Below are positions 40,790-48,377 of a DNA stretch of 52,618 bases, piece by piece (the stretch's first letter is position 1; every line of letters begins with the position of its first letter). Under the pieces are notes generated by a model. That model worked only from the letters and a program-made list of their open reading frames with translations, ran no database searches and was not told the origin of the DNA. The position numbers were made by a program, and so were the translations under genes. The DNA is from a bacterium (GTDB lineage: Bacteria > Patescibacteriota > Saccharimonadia > Saccharimonadales > Saccharimonadaceae): the NCBI GenBank assembly GCA_030429975.1, contig JAUIGB010000004.1, forward strand, positions 1 through 52,618, written 5' to 3'.

Positions 40790-43076
40790 GAACCCCTCCT
40801 TGTGCGTTTTTTGCTACTTTTTCGTCATCTCTTGCAGGGTCATAAATCGGCAGCGTAAAGTAGAATACCGAACCGTGACCCTGATCTGGTTCTATGCCTA
40901 TTTGACCGCCTTGCAGCTCAATGATTGTTTTGGATATGAACAAGCCTAGTCCCGTGCCCTTACTGCCGGCTATCAAGCTCCGTTCGGCTCGATAAAATTT
41001 CGTGAACAACCTACCCCGCATATCATCTGGAACTCCCGGACCATTATCTTTTATCTCGACGCGAACAAACTCGCCTACGGATGTCATACTGACCTTTACC
41101 TCGCCCCGCTTTGGCGTGTATTTTAACGCGTTACCGATCAGGTTGTTTAGCACCTCGACTATCGAAGCGGTGTCTGCTGGAGTATATATGTCGCCATTTA
41201 ATGTGGTGCTGTATGTAATCTTTTGCTCTTTTTGATCTGCGACTGGTTGGTGTTGTTCTACGTTTTCTTCTACTAGTTTTGAAATATTTAGTTTTTCTAT
41301 GAATATCTCCATGTCACCGCGTTCGATACGGGCTATATTCAAGAGTTTGTTAATTAATTCCCGCAACTGATTGGCGCCGACCATGGCTTTTTGTAAGTTT
41401 TCGAGCTGGAATACGTTCAACTGGGTCGCCGCGCTGGTATTGAGAATGTCCAAGTAGCCTCGAACGACTGTCAGCGGCGTACGCAGCTCGTGGGCAGCAA
41501 TCGCTACGAAATCTAACTTCATAAAGCTCAATTCTCGGCTCTCTGACTGGTCATGGATTGTTATTATCGTCGATACATTGCCCGTTTTGTTTTCCAGTAC
41601 AGAAACCATAATATCTACATAAACGACGCTTCTATCGTTTTTCAATGTCAAATCTTTGTATTGCTGAGTGCCTACGGTCTCTAGGTCTGGGGTGAACGGT
41701 TTTTCGTCGTGTTCCCATTTAAACACTTCGGAGAGCGGTTTGCCGTCGATATTCATCGGTTGCAAGCCAATCATTTTCGCGGCCGGTGGATTGGACGATA
41801 CGATTTCGCCTTTGCTGTTTAGGGCTACGACACCGTCACTTACACTGCTAATAATGTTATTCAACTTTGCCTGTTCTACTAGCAAACGCATATTGTTGAC
41901 CTGCAGGTCGCCAATTAGTTTTTTAATACTCATACCCATTCGGTTAAATGTATTAGCCAGGTCTTGTAGTTCATCTTTTGTCTTTACTTCTATGGTATGT
42001 TCAAACTCTCCTCTGCCTAGTTGCCTAGCTCCCTCTGAGAGTTTACGTATAGGCCTTACTAGTTGTCGGCTAAAGAACAATCCGGCCAAAATAGACAGAA
42101 TGATCGCGCTTATACCGATAGTTGCAGCCATCTGAATGAAAGAGTTTACACTTGCATAGATACTAGATACAGGCTCTTGAACGATCACGCCCCACTTTGT
42201 TAACGTTTCTGCTGGCGTGCTAACAACCTCCACGTTCTTTTCGGATAAACTTGCACCAGTATCTCTGTTCCCGCCAATAAACTGCTTGACAGCTTGGGTT
42301 TGTTTTAATTCCGTGTGAGAAAAGAGGAATTTGCGGTCTGGATGCGCGACCAATTCGCCCGTATTCGTTACGACGTATGCGTATCCTCCGTCCCCTATTT
42401 TTGATGATATTACGGATTCTAGCATGGCGCCCGCGTCGTAATAACCAGCTATAACGCCTATCATGTCCTCGGACTGCTTTGCCACCTGTGAAACAAAGAG
42501 CCCGCCGGTAGGATCGCTATATTCCCTCAGGATAGGAATTGCTATACCAATCTGAGAATTATTTTGGGCATCACGAGCTACTGTTATCAGGAACTGTTTT
42601 CCTAACAAAAAGTTTAAGGCACCTGTTTGATCTCCGGACTCATCGTCTGACACCGTGGCCGTAATGGTGTCGTCCGATTGACGCACTAATTCCGTACGTT
42701 TGCCGTCTTGGGTCAGAAATGTCAGATTCTTTAGCGTTGCAGTTTGGTCAAACAGTATACGCAGGTTTTCAGCCAGCTCGTCATCGTCAAGTTGTTCATT
42801 CGAAAACTGCCGACCCTGTAGATCTAATAAGTTTATATTGTTGGCAAGATAGTTATCTACGCGGCGAGCCATGTCTGTCGCGACCGCTTCTTGTTTTTCA
42901 CTGGCATTTTTTAGCAACTGATCATTTGCCGCCGTAACCAGCACGTAGCTAACGGTTATTAGGGGCACAAGACCAATAAGCACAAAGTTGATAAAAACTT
43001 TTGTTGATATCTTACCTCTAAAGATGTGCGTTATTCTACGCAAAAACCTCCCACGATCAGAAGATGCGTCACCCAT
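40758..43076 (-). CDS. membrane sensor histidine kinase (pair 2)
   Basis: 772 residues with the same order as pair 1: TM1 (about 29-48), Cache-like extracytoplasmic sensor (50-305; FLTQDGKR, YAYVVTNTGELVAHPD are typical dCache strings), TM2 (about 313-336), HAMP (337-390), PAS (402-515), HisKA with His529 (VAIAAHELRTPLTV) and HATPase (NLIGNALKYT, DNGPGVP, GTGLGLFISK). The sensor region is diverged from pair 1, so the two pairs probably detect different signals, while the kinase core and C-terminus are conserved. Confidence 0.95.
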   Translation of the reverse strand: MGDASSDRGRFLRRITHIFRGKISTKVFINFVLIGLVPLITVSYVLVTAANDQLLKNASEKQEAVATDMARRVDNYLANNINLLDLQGRQFSNEQLDDDELAENLRILFDQTATLKNLTFLTQDGKRTELVRQSDDTITATVSDDESGDQTGALNFLLGKQFLITVARDAQNNSQIGIAIPILREYSDPTGGLFVSQVAKQSEDMIGVIAGYYDAGAMLESVISSKIGDGGYAYVVTNTGELVAHPDRKFLFSHTELKQTQAVKQFIGGNRDTGASLSEKNVEVVSTPAETLTKWGVIVQEPVSSIYASVNSFIQMAATIGISAIILSILAGLFFSRQLVRPIRKLSEGARQLGRGEFEHTIEVKTKDELQDLANTFNRMGMSIKKLIGDLQVNNMRLLVEQAKLNNIISSVSDGVVALNSKGEIVSSNPPAAKMIGLQPMNIDGKPLSEVFKWEHDEKPFTPDLETVGTQQYKDLTLKNDRSVVYVDIMVSVLENKTGNVSTIITIHDQSESRELSFMKLDFVAIAAHELRTPLTVVRGYLDILNTSAATQLNVFQLENLQKAMVGANQLRELINKLLNIARIERGDMEIFIEKLNISKLVEENVEQHQPVADQKEQKITYSTTLNGDIYTPADTASIVEVLNNLIGNALKYTPKRGEVKVSMTSVGEFVRVEIKDNGPGVPDDMRGRLFTKFYRAERSLIAGSKGTGLGLFISKTIIELQGGQIGIEPDQGHGSVFYFTLPIYDPARDDEKVAKNAQGGVRGWFKKRTTS

Positions 43077-43134
43077 TACCTTATTATGCTAACGTTTTTT
43101 CCCTGATAACACAAGCTTTTTCAGATAAAAAGAA

Positions 43135-43160
43135 TGCTCCGGTCACCAACGACCGAAGCA
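43135..43160 (-). terminator. terminator of ASCH cassette
   Basis: TGCTCCGGTC / GACCGAAGCA imperfect stem; the minus strand continues TTCTTTTTATC. Related to the terminator at 38208-38246 (shared GCTyCGGTCGTyGrTGACC pattern). Confidence 0.8.
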
Positions 43161-43190
43161 AACTTTTTGCTGGTTGTTGATGACGCGGAG

Positions 43191-43619
43191 CTAGCTTGTC
43201 GCTGGAGCATCCTCGAAGTACCACTTGACCTGCTCGCCGCGGACATCGTCCCATGTGACCACTGTGACATCCGAGTCCCATGTGATCGAGTCGCCGTAGA
43301 ACTGTTGCAGGCCTGCCAGCAGCGCGTCGGCCGAATCGAAACCATCGGCCCGCCATTCGCCCTCGGTTACGTCGCGAAGCGTGGTGTGCCGGACTGGACC
43401 GATTGTCGCCATGCACCACACAGAGTGGCTGTTTTCCACCGGTGGCAGTTTACCGTCTTCGTCGGACGGTGTCTCGTAGTGCAGGATCAACAGTCCGCCG
43501 GGCGTAAAGTTGCGGTGTCCGGTGCGGACACTGATCTTCTTGTGTCCTTCGAAGACGTCACGCACCATGTCTAGCGTACCGAGTGCCAGTGCCTGCGGTA
43601 CGGGTTTCAGTTCACCCAT
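43191..43619 (-). CDS. ASCH-domain-like protein in GC-rich cassette
   Basis: 142 residues from ATG 43619 (MGELKPVPQ; AAGGAG upstream), not the longer frame to 43667. The pattern resembles ASCH domains: FEGHKKISVRTGHRNFTPGGLLILHY (family G-x-K-x-x-x-x-R), a central strand AxIGPVRHTTLRDVTEGEWRADGFDSADALLAGLQQFYG, and a terminal DVTVVTWDDV. ASCH proteins bind RNA or hydrolyse N4-acetylcytidine (YqfB). Fold assignment is by pattern memory. Own promoter (TATAGT), leader and terminator. Confidence 0.65.
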   Translation of the reverse strand: MGELKPVPQALALGTLDMVRDVFEGHKKISVRTGHRNFTPGGLLILHYETPSDEDGKLPPVENSHSVWCMATIGPVRHTTLRDVTEGEWRADGFDSADALLAGLQQFYGDSITWDSDVTVVTWDDVRGEQVKWYFEDAPATS

Positions 43620-43696
43620 CTCAGGTCTCCTTATTAAAAAAGAGCGACAAATTTTGCCACTCATCAAACTATATCACATCTGTGATAACAAGGAAA

Positions 43697-43730
43697 AGGC
43701 GCCACGACTCGGTTTGAATCGTGGCGGCCT
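43697..43730 (-). terminator. terminator of 42-residue cassette gene
   Basis: AGGCgCCACGA / TCGTGGCgGCCT stem with an 11-nt loop; the minus strand continues TTTTCC. Confidence 0.8.
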
Positions 43731-43747
43731 GAAGTGGGTAGTTGCTC

Positions 43748-43876
43748 CTAGTCGGAGTCGTCCAATGTGTGCATGTAGCAGACCCAGTTTCCGTTTTTCA
43801 ACGTTTCGGCGGTTTTGCCGCACATTTGGTCTTTGCACGTTTCCCCGGCTGGCGGGGTCAAATTGGAGCGTTGCAA
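43748..43876 (-). CDS. 42-residue cysteine-containing small protein
   Basis: A short gene: TTG start at 43876 with AAAGGGA seven nt upstream, TAG stop at 43748, a TATAGT box about 35 nt before the start and a terminator 18 nt after the stop. The product contains TCKDQMCGKTAETLKNGNWVCY, where two Cys four residues apart and a third downstream suggest a metal site or disulphide. No ATG is available in the frame. Unrecognised, but the complete expression signals make a real gene likely. Confidence 0.6.
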   Translation of the reverse strand: MQRSNLTPPAGETCKDQMCGKTAETLKNGNWVCYMHTLDDSD

Positions 43877-43944
43877 CTTAACGTCCCTTTCGTTGTTCCT
43901 ATTCGGACTATATATTTATACCACAAAAACGAGATATATACAAA

Positions 43945-44355
43945 TTATACGCTGACAAATGCAGATATCACGAAGTTAACAATCGCATACGCGAGTATGG
44001 CCACGATTACTCCTATGATTGCGTACAATATGGTGTTTTTTGCAGTTTGAATTTTCTCGGAGTTTCCGCCACTAATCGTGTACAAAATACCGCCATAAAT
44101 AATCATCAATACGCTGACGGCACCGATGATAAACAGAAGAACGTTCGTGATGGTTGTTATTGCGCCACCTTCGCCAAATAACTTAGTGGGCGATGATTCG
44201 TTGCGACCACAATCCGAGCCACTTCCCACTGGATTATCTGAATTCAGCTGACAACCCTGGGCGGATACAGTAGCGGCTCCTAGTCCGCTAACGCATAGAG
44301 CGAACAGAGGTACTAGTAACATCTTACTCATTATTTTTTGAATAGTAGATTTCAT
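43945..44355 (-). CDS. TrbC/VirB2-like or pilin-like small secreted membrane protein
   Basis: About 136 residues from ATG 44355 (MKSTIQKIM). Signal peptide (1-31, ending VSAQG), a short Cys-containing loop (CQLNSDNPVGSGSDCG), then two transmembrane helices (about 62-86 and 101-130) linked by GGILYTISGGNSEKIQTAKNTILYA. This arrangement is common in CPR genomes beside type IV secretion or pilus genes and resembles TrbC/VirB2 pilins. No other secretion gene is adjacent. Exact role uncertain. Confidence 0.8.
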   Translation of the reverse strand: MKSTIQKIMSKMLLVPLFALCVSGLGAATVSAQGCQLNSDNPVGSGSDCGRNESSPTKLFGEGGAITTITNVLLFIIGAVSVLMIIYGGILYTISGGNSEKIQTAKNTILYAIIGVIVAILAYAIVNFVISAFVSV

Positions 44356-44480
44356 ATTATCCCCTTTTCTACGTATAATACCTATGCTAATCATACATCA
44401 TGGTAGCAAAATGACAATTAGAAACAGCTATGCTTGCAAAATTATTAAAAAAGTAGTATAATTATAGTATAAGGAGAATC

Positions 44481-45530
44481 ATGAGCCATTCATTCGGTGA
44501 AGCAATAAGATTCGCTAGCGGTGACGTTCCAAAAGGCCACCCTAACTTTAATGGCAAAATGCACCTAGAGGGACTTCCGCTGGACGGTAACTCCGAACTA
44601 CTAAAGGCGATGGACAATCGTATGATGTTCATGGGCCATATAGCTCTGGTGCAGGTAATGCAACCGCATACTGGTGCGGGTGTGGCGAACCATTCTGATG
44701 TATATGACAATACGCTCGCCCGGCTCGGCGGCTCCATTGGTATGATTACTGCATCGGCGTTTGATGGTGAAAACGGAGACAAAGTCGCCCAACTCATTAC
44801 CTCGCTTCACAAGCCTATCCACGGTAGACTGCCCGATGGAATGTTGTACAGCGCCCTCAATCCAAAAAGCTGGGTAGAAACACATCTGACTTTTTTTCAG
44901 GCTGCCGAGCAAATATTCCTACGGTTTGATCCACGCTCCGATGACCCTGAACTACGCGATAGTATTTTGGAACAAATGTACATGGAGTACATCACTTGGT
45001 ATCAGCGATTTGGAATCACAGATGAACATTTACCTGAAAACTATGGTGAGTTTCAGGATTTTTGGAAGAACATGGTCACTAATGATTTAACTATGACCGA
45101 TTCCGCGAAATGGGGATTCAGCCTACTAAAAGACAAAAAGTTTCCATTCCCTACCGCTGTTCCAGAACTTGCTCGTCGCGCCATGAATATTCCACTTGCC
45201 GAGCCCACCGGATTCGTCGGTAAACTCATCATGGGCGGTATGCCGTCCGAAATACGGAACAATCCTGACTATGCAGATGATTTGCCAAGGTTTACAAAAC
45301 GGGACGAAAAATTAGTTAAATTGTTTGATTCAGTGGTAAAGAAGAGGTGGCAACATCTACCCGCCAGCGTTCGCTATCCTGTGAATGACCTGAAGTTCAT
45401 GCAACAGCATGGTATGCACGAAGGGGCTTCCGAACGTGTTATGGTGGCTGGTTGGGATGGCGTAAATATGGCCATTAAGGCTCAGCAGTCACTGAGTCGA
45501 ACAATAAAATCATTGATCCGTATAAATTAG
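44481..45530 (+). CDS. MpaB/DUF2236 family oxygenase-like protein
   Basis: 349 residues. Matches the DUF2236 (mpaB/latex-clearing protein) pattern: LARLGGSIGMITASAFDGENGDKVAQLITSLHKPIHGRLPDGMLYSALNPKSWVETHLTFFQAAE, followed by WYQRFGITDEHLPENYGEFQDFWKNM. Members bind b-type haem and oxidise lipids, terpenoids or rubber; many are uncharacterised. AAGGAG lies 6 nt before ATG 44481, with TATAAT/TATAGT boxes close upstream. The last 4 nt overlap the end of convergent tmk. An oxygenase is unexpected in a fermentative CPR cell. Confidence 0.82.
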   Translation: MSHSFGEAIRFASGDVPKGHPNFNGKMHLEGLPLDGNSELLKAMDNRMMFMGHIALVQVMQPHTGAGVANHSDVYDNTLARLGGSIGMITASAFDGENGDKVAQLITSLHKPIHGRLPDGMLYSALNPKSWVETHLTFFQAAEQIFLRFDPRSDDPELRDSILEQMYMEYITWYQRFGITDEHLPENYGEFQDFWKNMVTNDLTMTDSAKWGFSLLKDKKFPFPTAVPELARRAMNIPLAEPTGFVGKLIMGGMPSEIRNNPDYADDLPRFTKRDEKLVKLFDSVVKKRWQHLPASVRYPVNDLKFMQQHGMHEGASERVMVAGWDGVNMAIKAQQSLSRTIKSLIRIN

Positions 45531-46207
45531 TATCCTAGCCGGCTTTGTATGTCTTTTTGTATTTCGTCTTCGCTACGCATATTGCCATCTGCGTCGGTAC
45601 ATTCTATTGGTATGTACTTGTCTGGAAACATCTCGCATAATTCCTTGTATACCAACAGTACGCGCGCCTGGTATTCGGTATCGCTTTCGTGTAGGTCATG
45701 AGTCGACTCTGTGTAACTGCGTTTTGCCTTTTTCGCGACGTTTTTGTACGCGGTTTCTGGTGGAACGATCATGACGAAGTTTTTGTCGGGTACCAACATG
45801 CCCATTTCACGCTCGTAATTCGCCAGCCAGCGCATGAACTCATGTCGTTCGTCGGCATCTTCGTATTTAGCGCCCTGGTACGCATAGTTTGATCCATCGT
45901 ATCTGTCCAATACTGCCCAGTGGTCTGGGCCCTGCTCTATATGGTTGATTATTTCGCCAGTTCCGACCAGGCGATCCGCCGCGTATGCTAATGCGACTAA
46001 TCGAGGTGGAACTGAATAAAGTTCCCCATATTTGCCGTTCAAGTACTCCTCTACTGGAATAGCTGACTGCTCGCCATATCTAGGAAAGCTGCGTTTTAAA
46101 ACATTTTTACCAATTGATGACGCGAATAGCCGTGTCTTTTCAGCTTGGGTTCCTTTACCGGATCCGTCGCCACCCTCAAATGTTATTACTAAACCCCGTT
46201 CGTTCAT
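45527..46207 (-). CDS. tmk: thymidylate kinase
   Basis: dTMP to dTDP kinase, 226 residues. P-loop FEGGDGSGKGTQAEK, then KRSFPRYGEQSAIPVEEYLNG, an AYAADRL segment (DR motif), VLDRYDGSNYAYQGAKY (dTMP-binding DRY-like motif) and an extended lid. The ATG overlaps the end of dcd by 4 nt, so the two are translationally coupled. It works downstream of ThyX in dTTP synthesis. Confidence 0.92.
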   Translation of the reverse strand: MNERGLVITFEGGDGSGKGTQAEKTRLFASSIGKNVLKRSFPRYGEQSAIPVEEYLNGKYGELYSVPPRLVALAYAADRLVGTGEIINHIEQGPDHWAVLDRYDGSNYAYQGAKYEDADERHEFMRWLANYEREMGMLVPDKNFVMIVPPETAYKNVAKKAKRSYTESTHDLHESDTEYQARVLLVYKELCEMFPDKYIPIECTDADGNMRSEDEIQKDIQSRLGY

Positions 46208-46923
46208 TTTATCCCCTCTGGTAAACCTTTAATCTTTGGCGGCATCATACGTTGATCTTTGTAAGACCTGGGTAGCATTTGTTCGGGCGACCAGGTCGCA
46301 ATCAGCTCGTCTAGGTCACTGGTATGCTGGTATTTGCCACTCATGCCTCCGCGGCCACTACTATAATCACCTTTGACTATGCCGGTTTTGTGAAAGATCA
46401 GCTGCCCTATTCGTTCCCCCACTGGAAGTACAACCGATTCATGGCGGTTGAGATTGTAGATTTCTAGAGTAATACGATTGATATATCCTGGGTCTATCCA
46501 GCCAGCATCGAAGCACACCGCCACGCCATTGCGACCCCAGCTACTGCGTGATTTGACTTCGCAGGCTCCTCCATGTGGACGTACGCCTACGAATTCATGT
46601 GTGTGCGCCAATATGCGTTCGCCAGGGCGTAGAACTATGATTGGATGATTTTTGGGAATATTTTCAAACAGCGCGTAGCCATTCTTTTTGCACCACACGG
46701 AATGTGGTTCGGCTTCTAGCGGGCCATTGAAATATTTATCCACGCCTTCTTTGTCGAACGGGTTGTATACTTTGGACGCGTCGGAATATTCTTGTTTATA
46801 AAAGTAGTATCCTAGCGTGAAATCCAGGCTAGCTTCGGAAACATTCTCTGGGTTGTACGGAACGCTGACGATTGATCCATCGTCTATAGCTGCTTTAATT
46901 TCTATATTACTGTATACGCTCAT
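46204..46923 (-). CDS. dcd: dCTP deaminase (dUTPase-fold)
   Basis: 239 residues, dUTPase/Dcd trimer fold: ILAHTHEFVG, CEVKSRSSWGRNG, CFDAGWIDPGYINRITLEIYNLN (the family's catalytic Glu lies in RxTLEI) and PVGERIGQLIFHK. It deaminates dCTP to dUTP, or to dUMP if bifunctional; the two cannot be separated by eye. It is longer than typical Dcd (about 190) because of an N-terminal insertion (residues about 40-70). First gene of a dcd-tmk operon. Confidence 0.9.
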   Translation of the reverse strand: MSVYSNIEIKAAIDDGSIVSVPYNPENVSEASLDFTLGYYFYKQEYSDASKVYNPFDKEGVDKYFNGPLEAEPHSVWCKKNGYALFENIPKNHPIIVLRPGERILAHTHEFVGVRPHGGACEVKSRSSWGRNGVAVCFDAGWIDPGYINRITLEIYNLNRHESVVLPVGERIGQLIFHKTGIVKGDYSSGRGGMSGKYQHTSDLDELIATWSPEQMLPRSYKDQRMMPPKIKGLPEGIK

Positions 46924-47198
46924 GGCAAAATCGGCAGTCTCGGTCCCTCACTTAAAACTTACTTAATTGTAGCATGTTTTTACGGGCAAGATGAAGGTCA
47001 ATATGTGACATATGCGTGAATTAACGACAAGTAATGCAATCATAATGAGTTGCGAGACTTTTGATATCGTGACACACAAAAGATCCCAACAATTTAATCT
47101 GTTAGTAAGCATAAGTATGATACAACATTATTTATCGTTTGTAAAAATAGTTGTATAATGTATATTTGTCGCCACTGATAGTGGGAAAGGAGGGACAT
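46924..47198 (+). promoter_or_regulatory. intergenic region with promoter for 47199 gene
   Basis: About 275 nt without a gene. A TATAAT box at about 47154-47159 with AT-rich upstream sequence precedes AAAGGAGGGAC and ATG 47199. The string TTAGTAAGCATAAGTATGATA (about 47102-47122) is echoed at 47670-47684 (TTAGCATAAGTATGATA), where it forms the promoter of the next gene. The 47102 copy may therefore be a second promoter. Confidence 0.5.
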
Positions 47199-47651
47199 AT
47201 GTTAGTAATCAAAAAACGATACCAAAACAAAAACTTTTTAATTGCAGAAGGTGTAGTGTTCGCGTGTTTCTTCGCCGCGATGATGACGTTTATGGTAAAC
47301 GCGATTGCGCCGTCTAATGATAAAGTTGCCCGGAATAATGATCAAGGGCAACAAGACAATAGTAAGCAAAGGTCAAAGGAGAAAAACGATGAAGAGAACA
47401 AGAAAACAACAAACGAAGATAGTACGCAAAATACCGGTCAAGGTGCTGTAGTCGTGCCTGTTAAAAGTTCGGAAACTACTGATCCGTCAACCGCCGAACC
47501 GGTTGTAAACGTACCCGAGCCAACGACAAGCCCGGCTCCAAAGCCATCACCCACGCCAGAGCCAACGCCGACACCTACACCTACTCCAAGTCCGAGCCCT
47601 ACGCCGACACCAGAGCCGGAGTCATCACCTGAACCAACGCCAGAACCGTAG
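47199..47651 (+). CDS. membrane-anchored protein with Pro-Thr-Glu repeat stalk
   Basis: 150 residues from ATG 47199 (MLVIKKR; AGGAGG upstream), not the 47151 frame. One transmembrane helix (about 13-36), then a Gln/Asn/Lys-rich stretch and a C-terminal tail of about 55 residues of PTPEPTP / PSPSPTP repeats ending in EPTPEP. The tail is an extended, probably wall-spanning stalk. No globular domain. Likely a surface or wall-associated protein; function unknown. Confidence 0.75.
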   Translation: MLVIKKRYQNKNFLIAEGVVFACFFAAMMTFMVNAIAPSNDKVARNNDQGQQDNSKQRSKEKNDEENKKTTNEDSTQNTGQGAVVVPVKSSETTDPSTAEPVVNVPEPTTSPAPKPSPTPEPTPTPTPTPSPSPTPTPEPESSPEPTPEP

Positions 47652-47695
47652 TGTCATATATTGCAAAATTAGCATAAGTATGATATAATTAAGGT

Positions 47696-48289
47696 ATGTC
47701 AAGTATAGGTGAGAAACCCTATTATTACTTCCATACAATGGTGGATACTAATGCTGCGGTGTTCTCTTCTATCATGGGTCAACACGGAAGAGAACGCCCG
47801 CCAATCAAAAAGTTGGATGTGTTTTTGAACGCAAGTGACGAAACTCCCAGCGGTGTGGCCAAAGCTATGGGCTTTGATATACGCGAAGTATTATGTACCG
47901 TATCCAGGCCCAACCCGGCAGTTACATATCATAAACCTTACGGACTTGTGCTGGACGGAGTCATGAAAAGTTGCTTCGATGGCGACACTGGAAAAGTTCT
48001 AAGAAGTAATGGGGAGTATGACGACCATTTGTTCGATTTTACAAATGAAACAACGACTGACCACCTACTCGGCGAATGGTACGACGATTACGAGCAAAAA
48101 AATAGATTTACCTGGAACGAGGCTTTGCTCGCTAAAGGCGCTCGAGTCGTCGGCGCATTCCATGATCCTAGAATAGAAACCATGAGGCAAATTGGTGGCA
48201 CCAAAGAAGAATACCGGCAGTTTATCGACAAGGTCGGTCGATGTGGTCTGGATCTATTTCAGGTCACTACAAAATTCGGTTTGTTCTAA
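47696..48289 (+). CDS. hypothetical protein
   Basis: 197 residues, soluble, unrecognised. KPYYYFHTMVDTNAAVFSSIMGQHG opens the protein; HKPYGLVLDGVMKSCFDGDTG and EYRQFIDKVGRCGLDLFQV follow. It lies within the nucleotide-metabolism group but has no visible nucleotide-binding motif. The ATG is 6 nt after TATAAT (47684-47689), so leaderless. Possible mixed alpha/beta fold. Confidence 0.72.
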   Translation: MSSIGEKPYYYFHTMVDTNAAVFSSIMGQHGRERPPIKKLDVFLNASDETPSGVAKAMGFDIREVLCTVSRPNPAVTYHKPYGLVLDGVMKSCFDGDTGKVLRSNGEYDDHLFDFTNETTTDHLLGEWYDDYEQKNRFTWNEALLAKGARVVGAFHDPRIETMRQIGGTKEEYRQFIDKVGRCGLDLFQVTTKFGLF

Positions 48290-48377
48290 ACAAAACTAGC
48301 ATCGCAACTGTACCACGTAGATACCGTTTGATATTATAGAAATATCTATACTAAAACTTTGAGAGAGAGGATGTGAC

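Noticed and set aside
47520-47651. DNA tandem repeat or CRISPR-like array
   Set aside because: The periodicity is protein-level Pro/Thr/Glu/Ser repetition within the stalk protein; there are no spacers.
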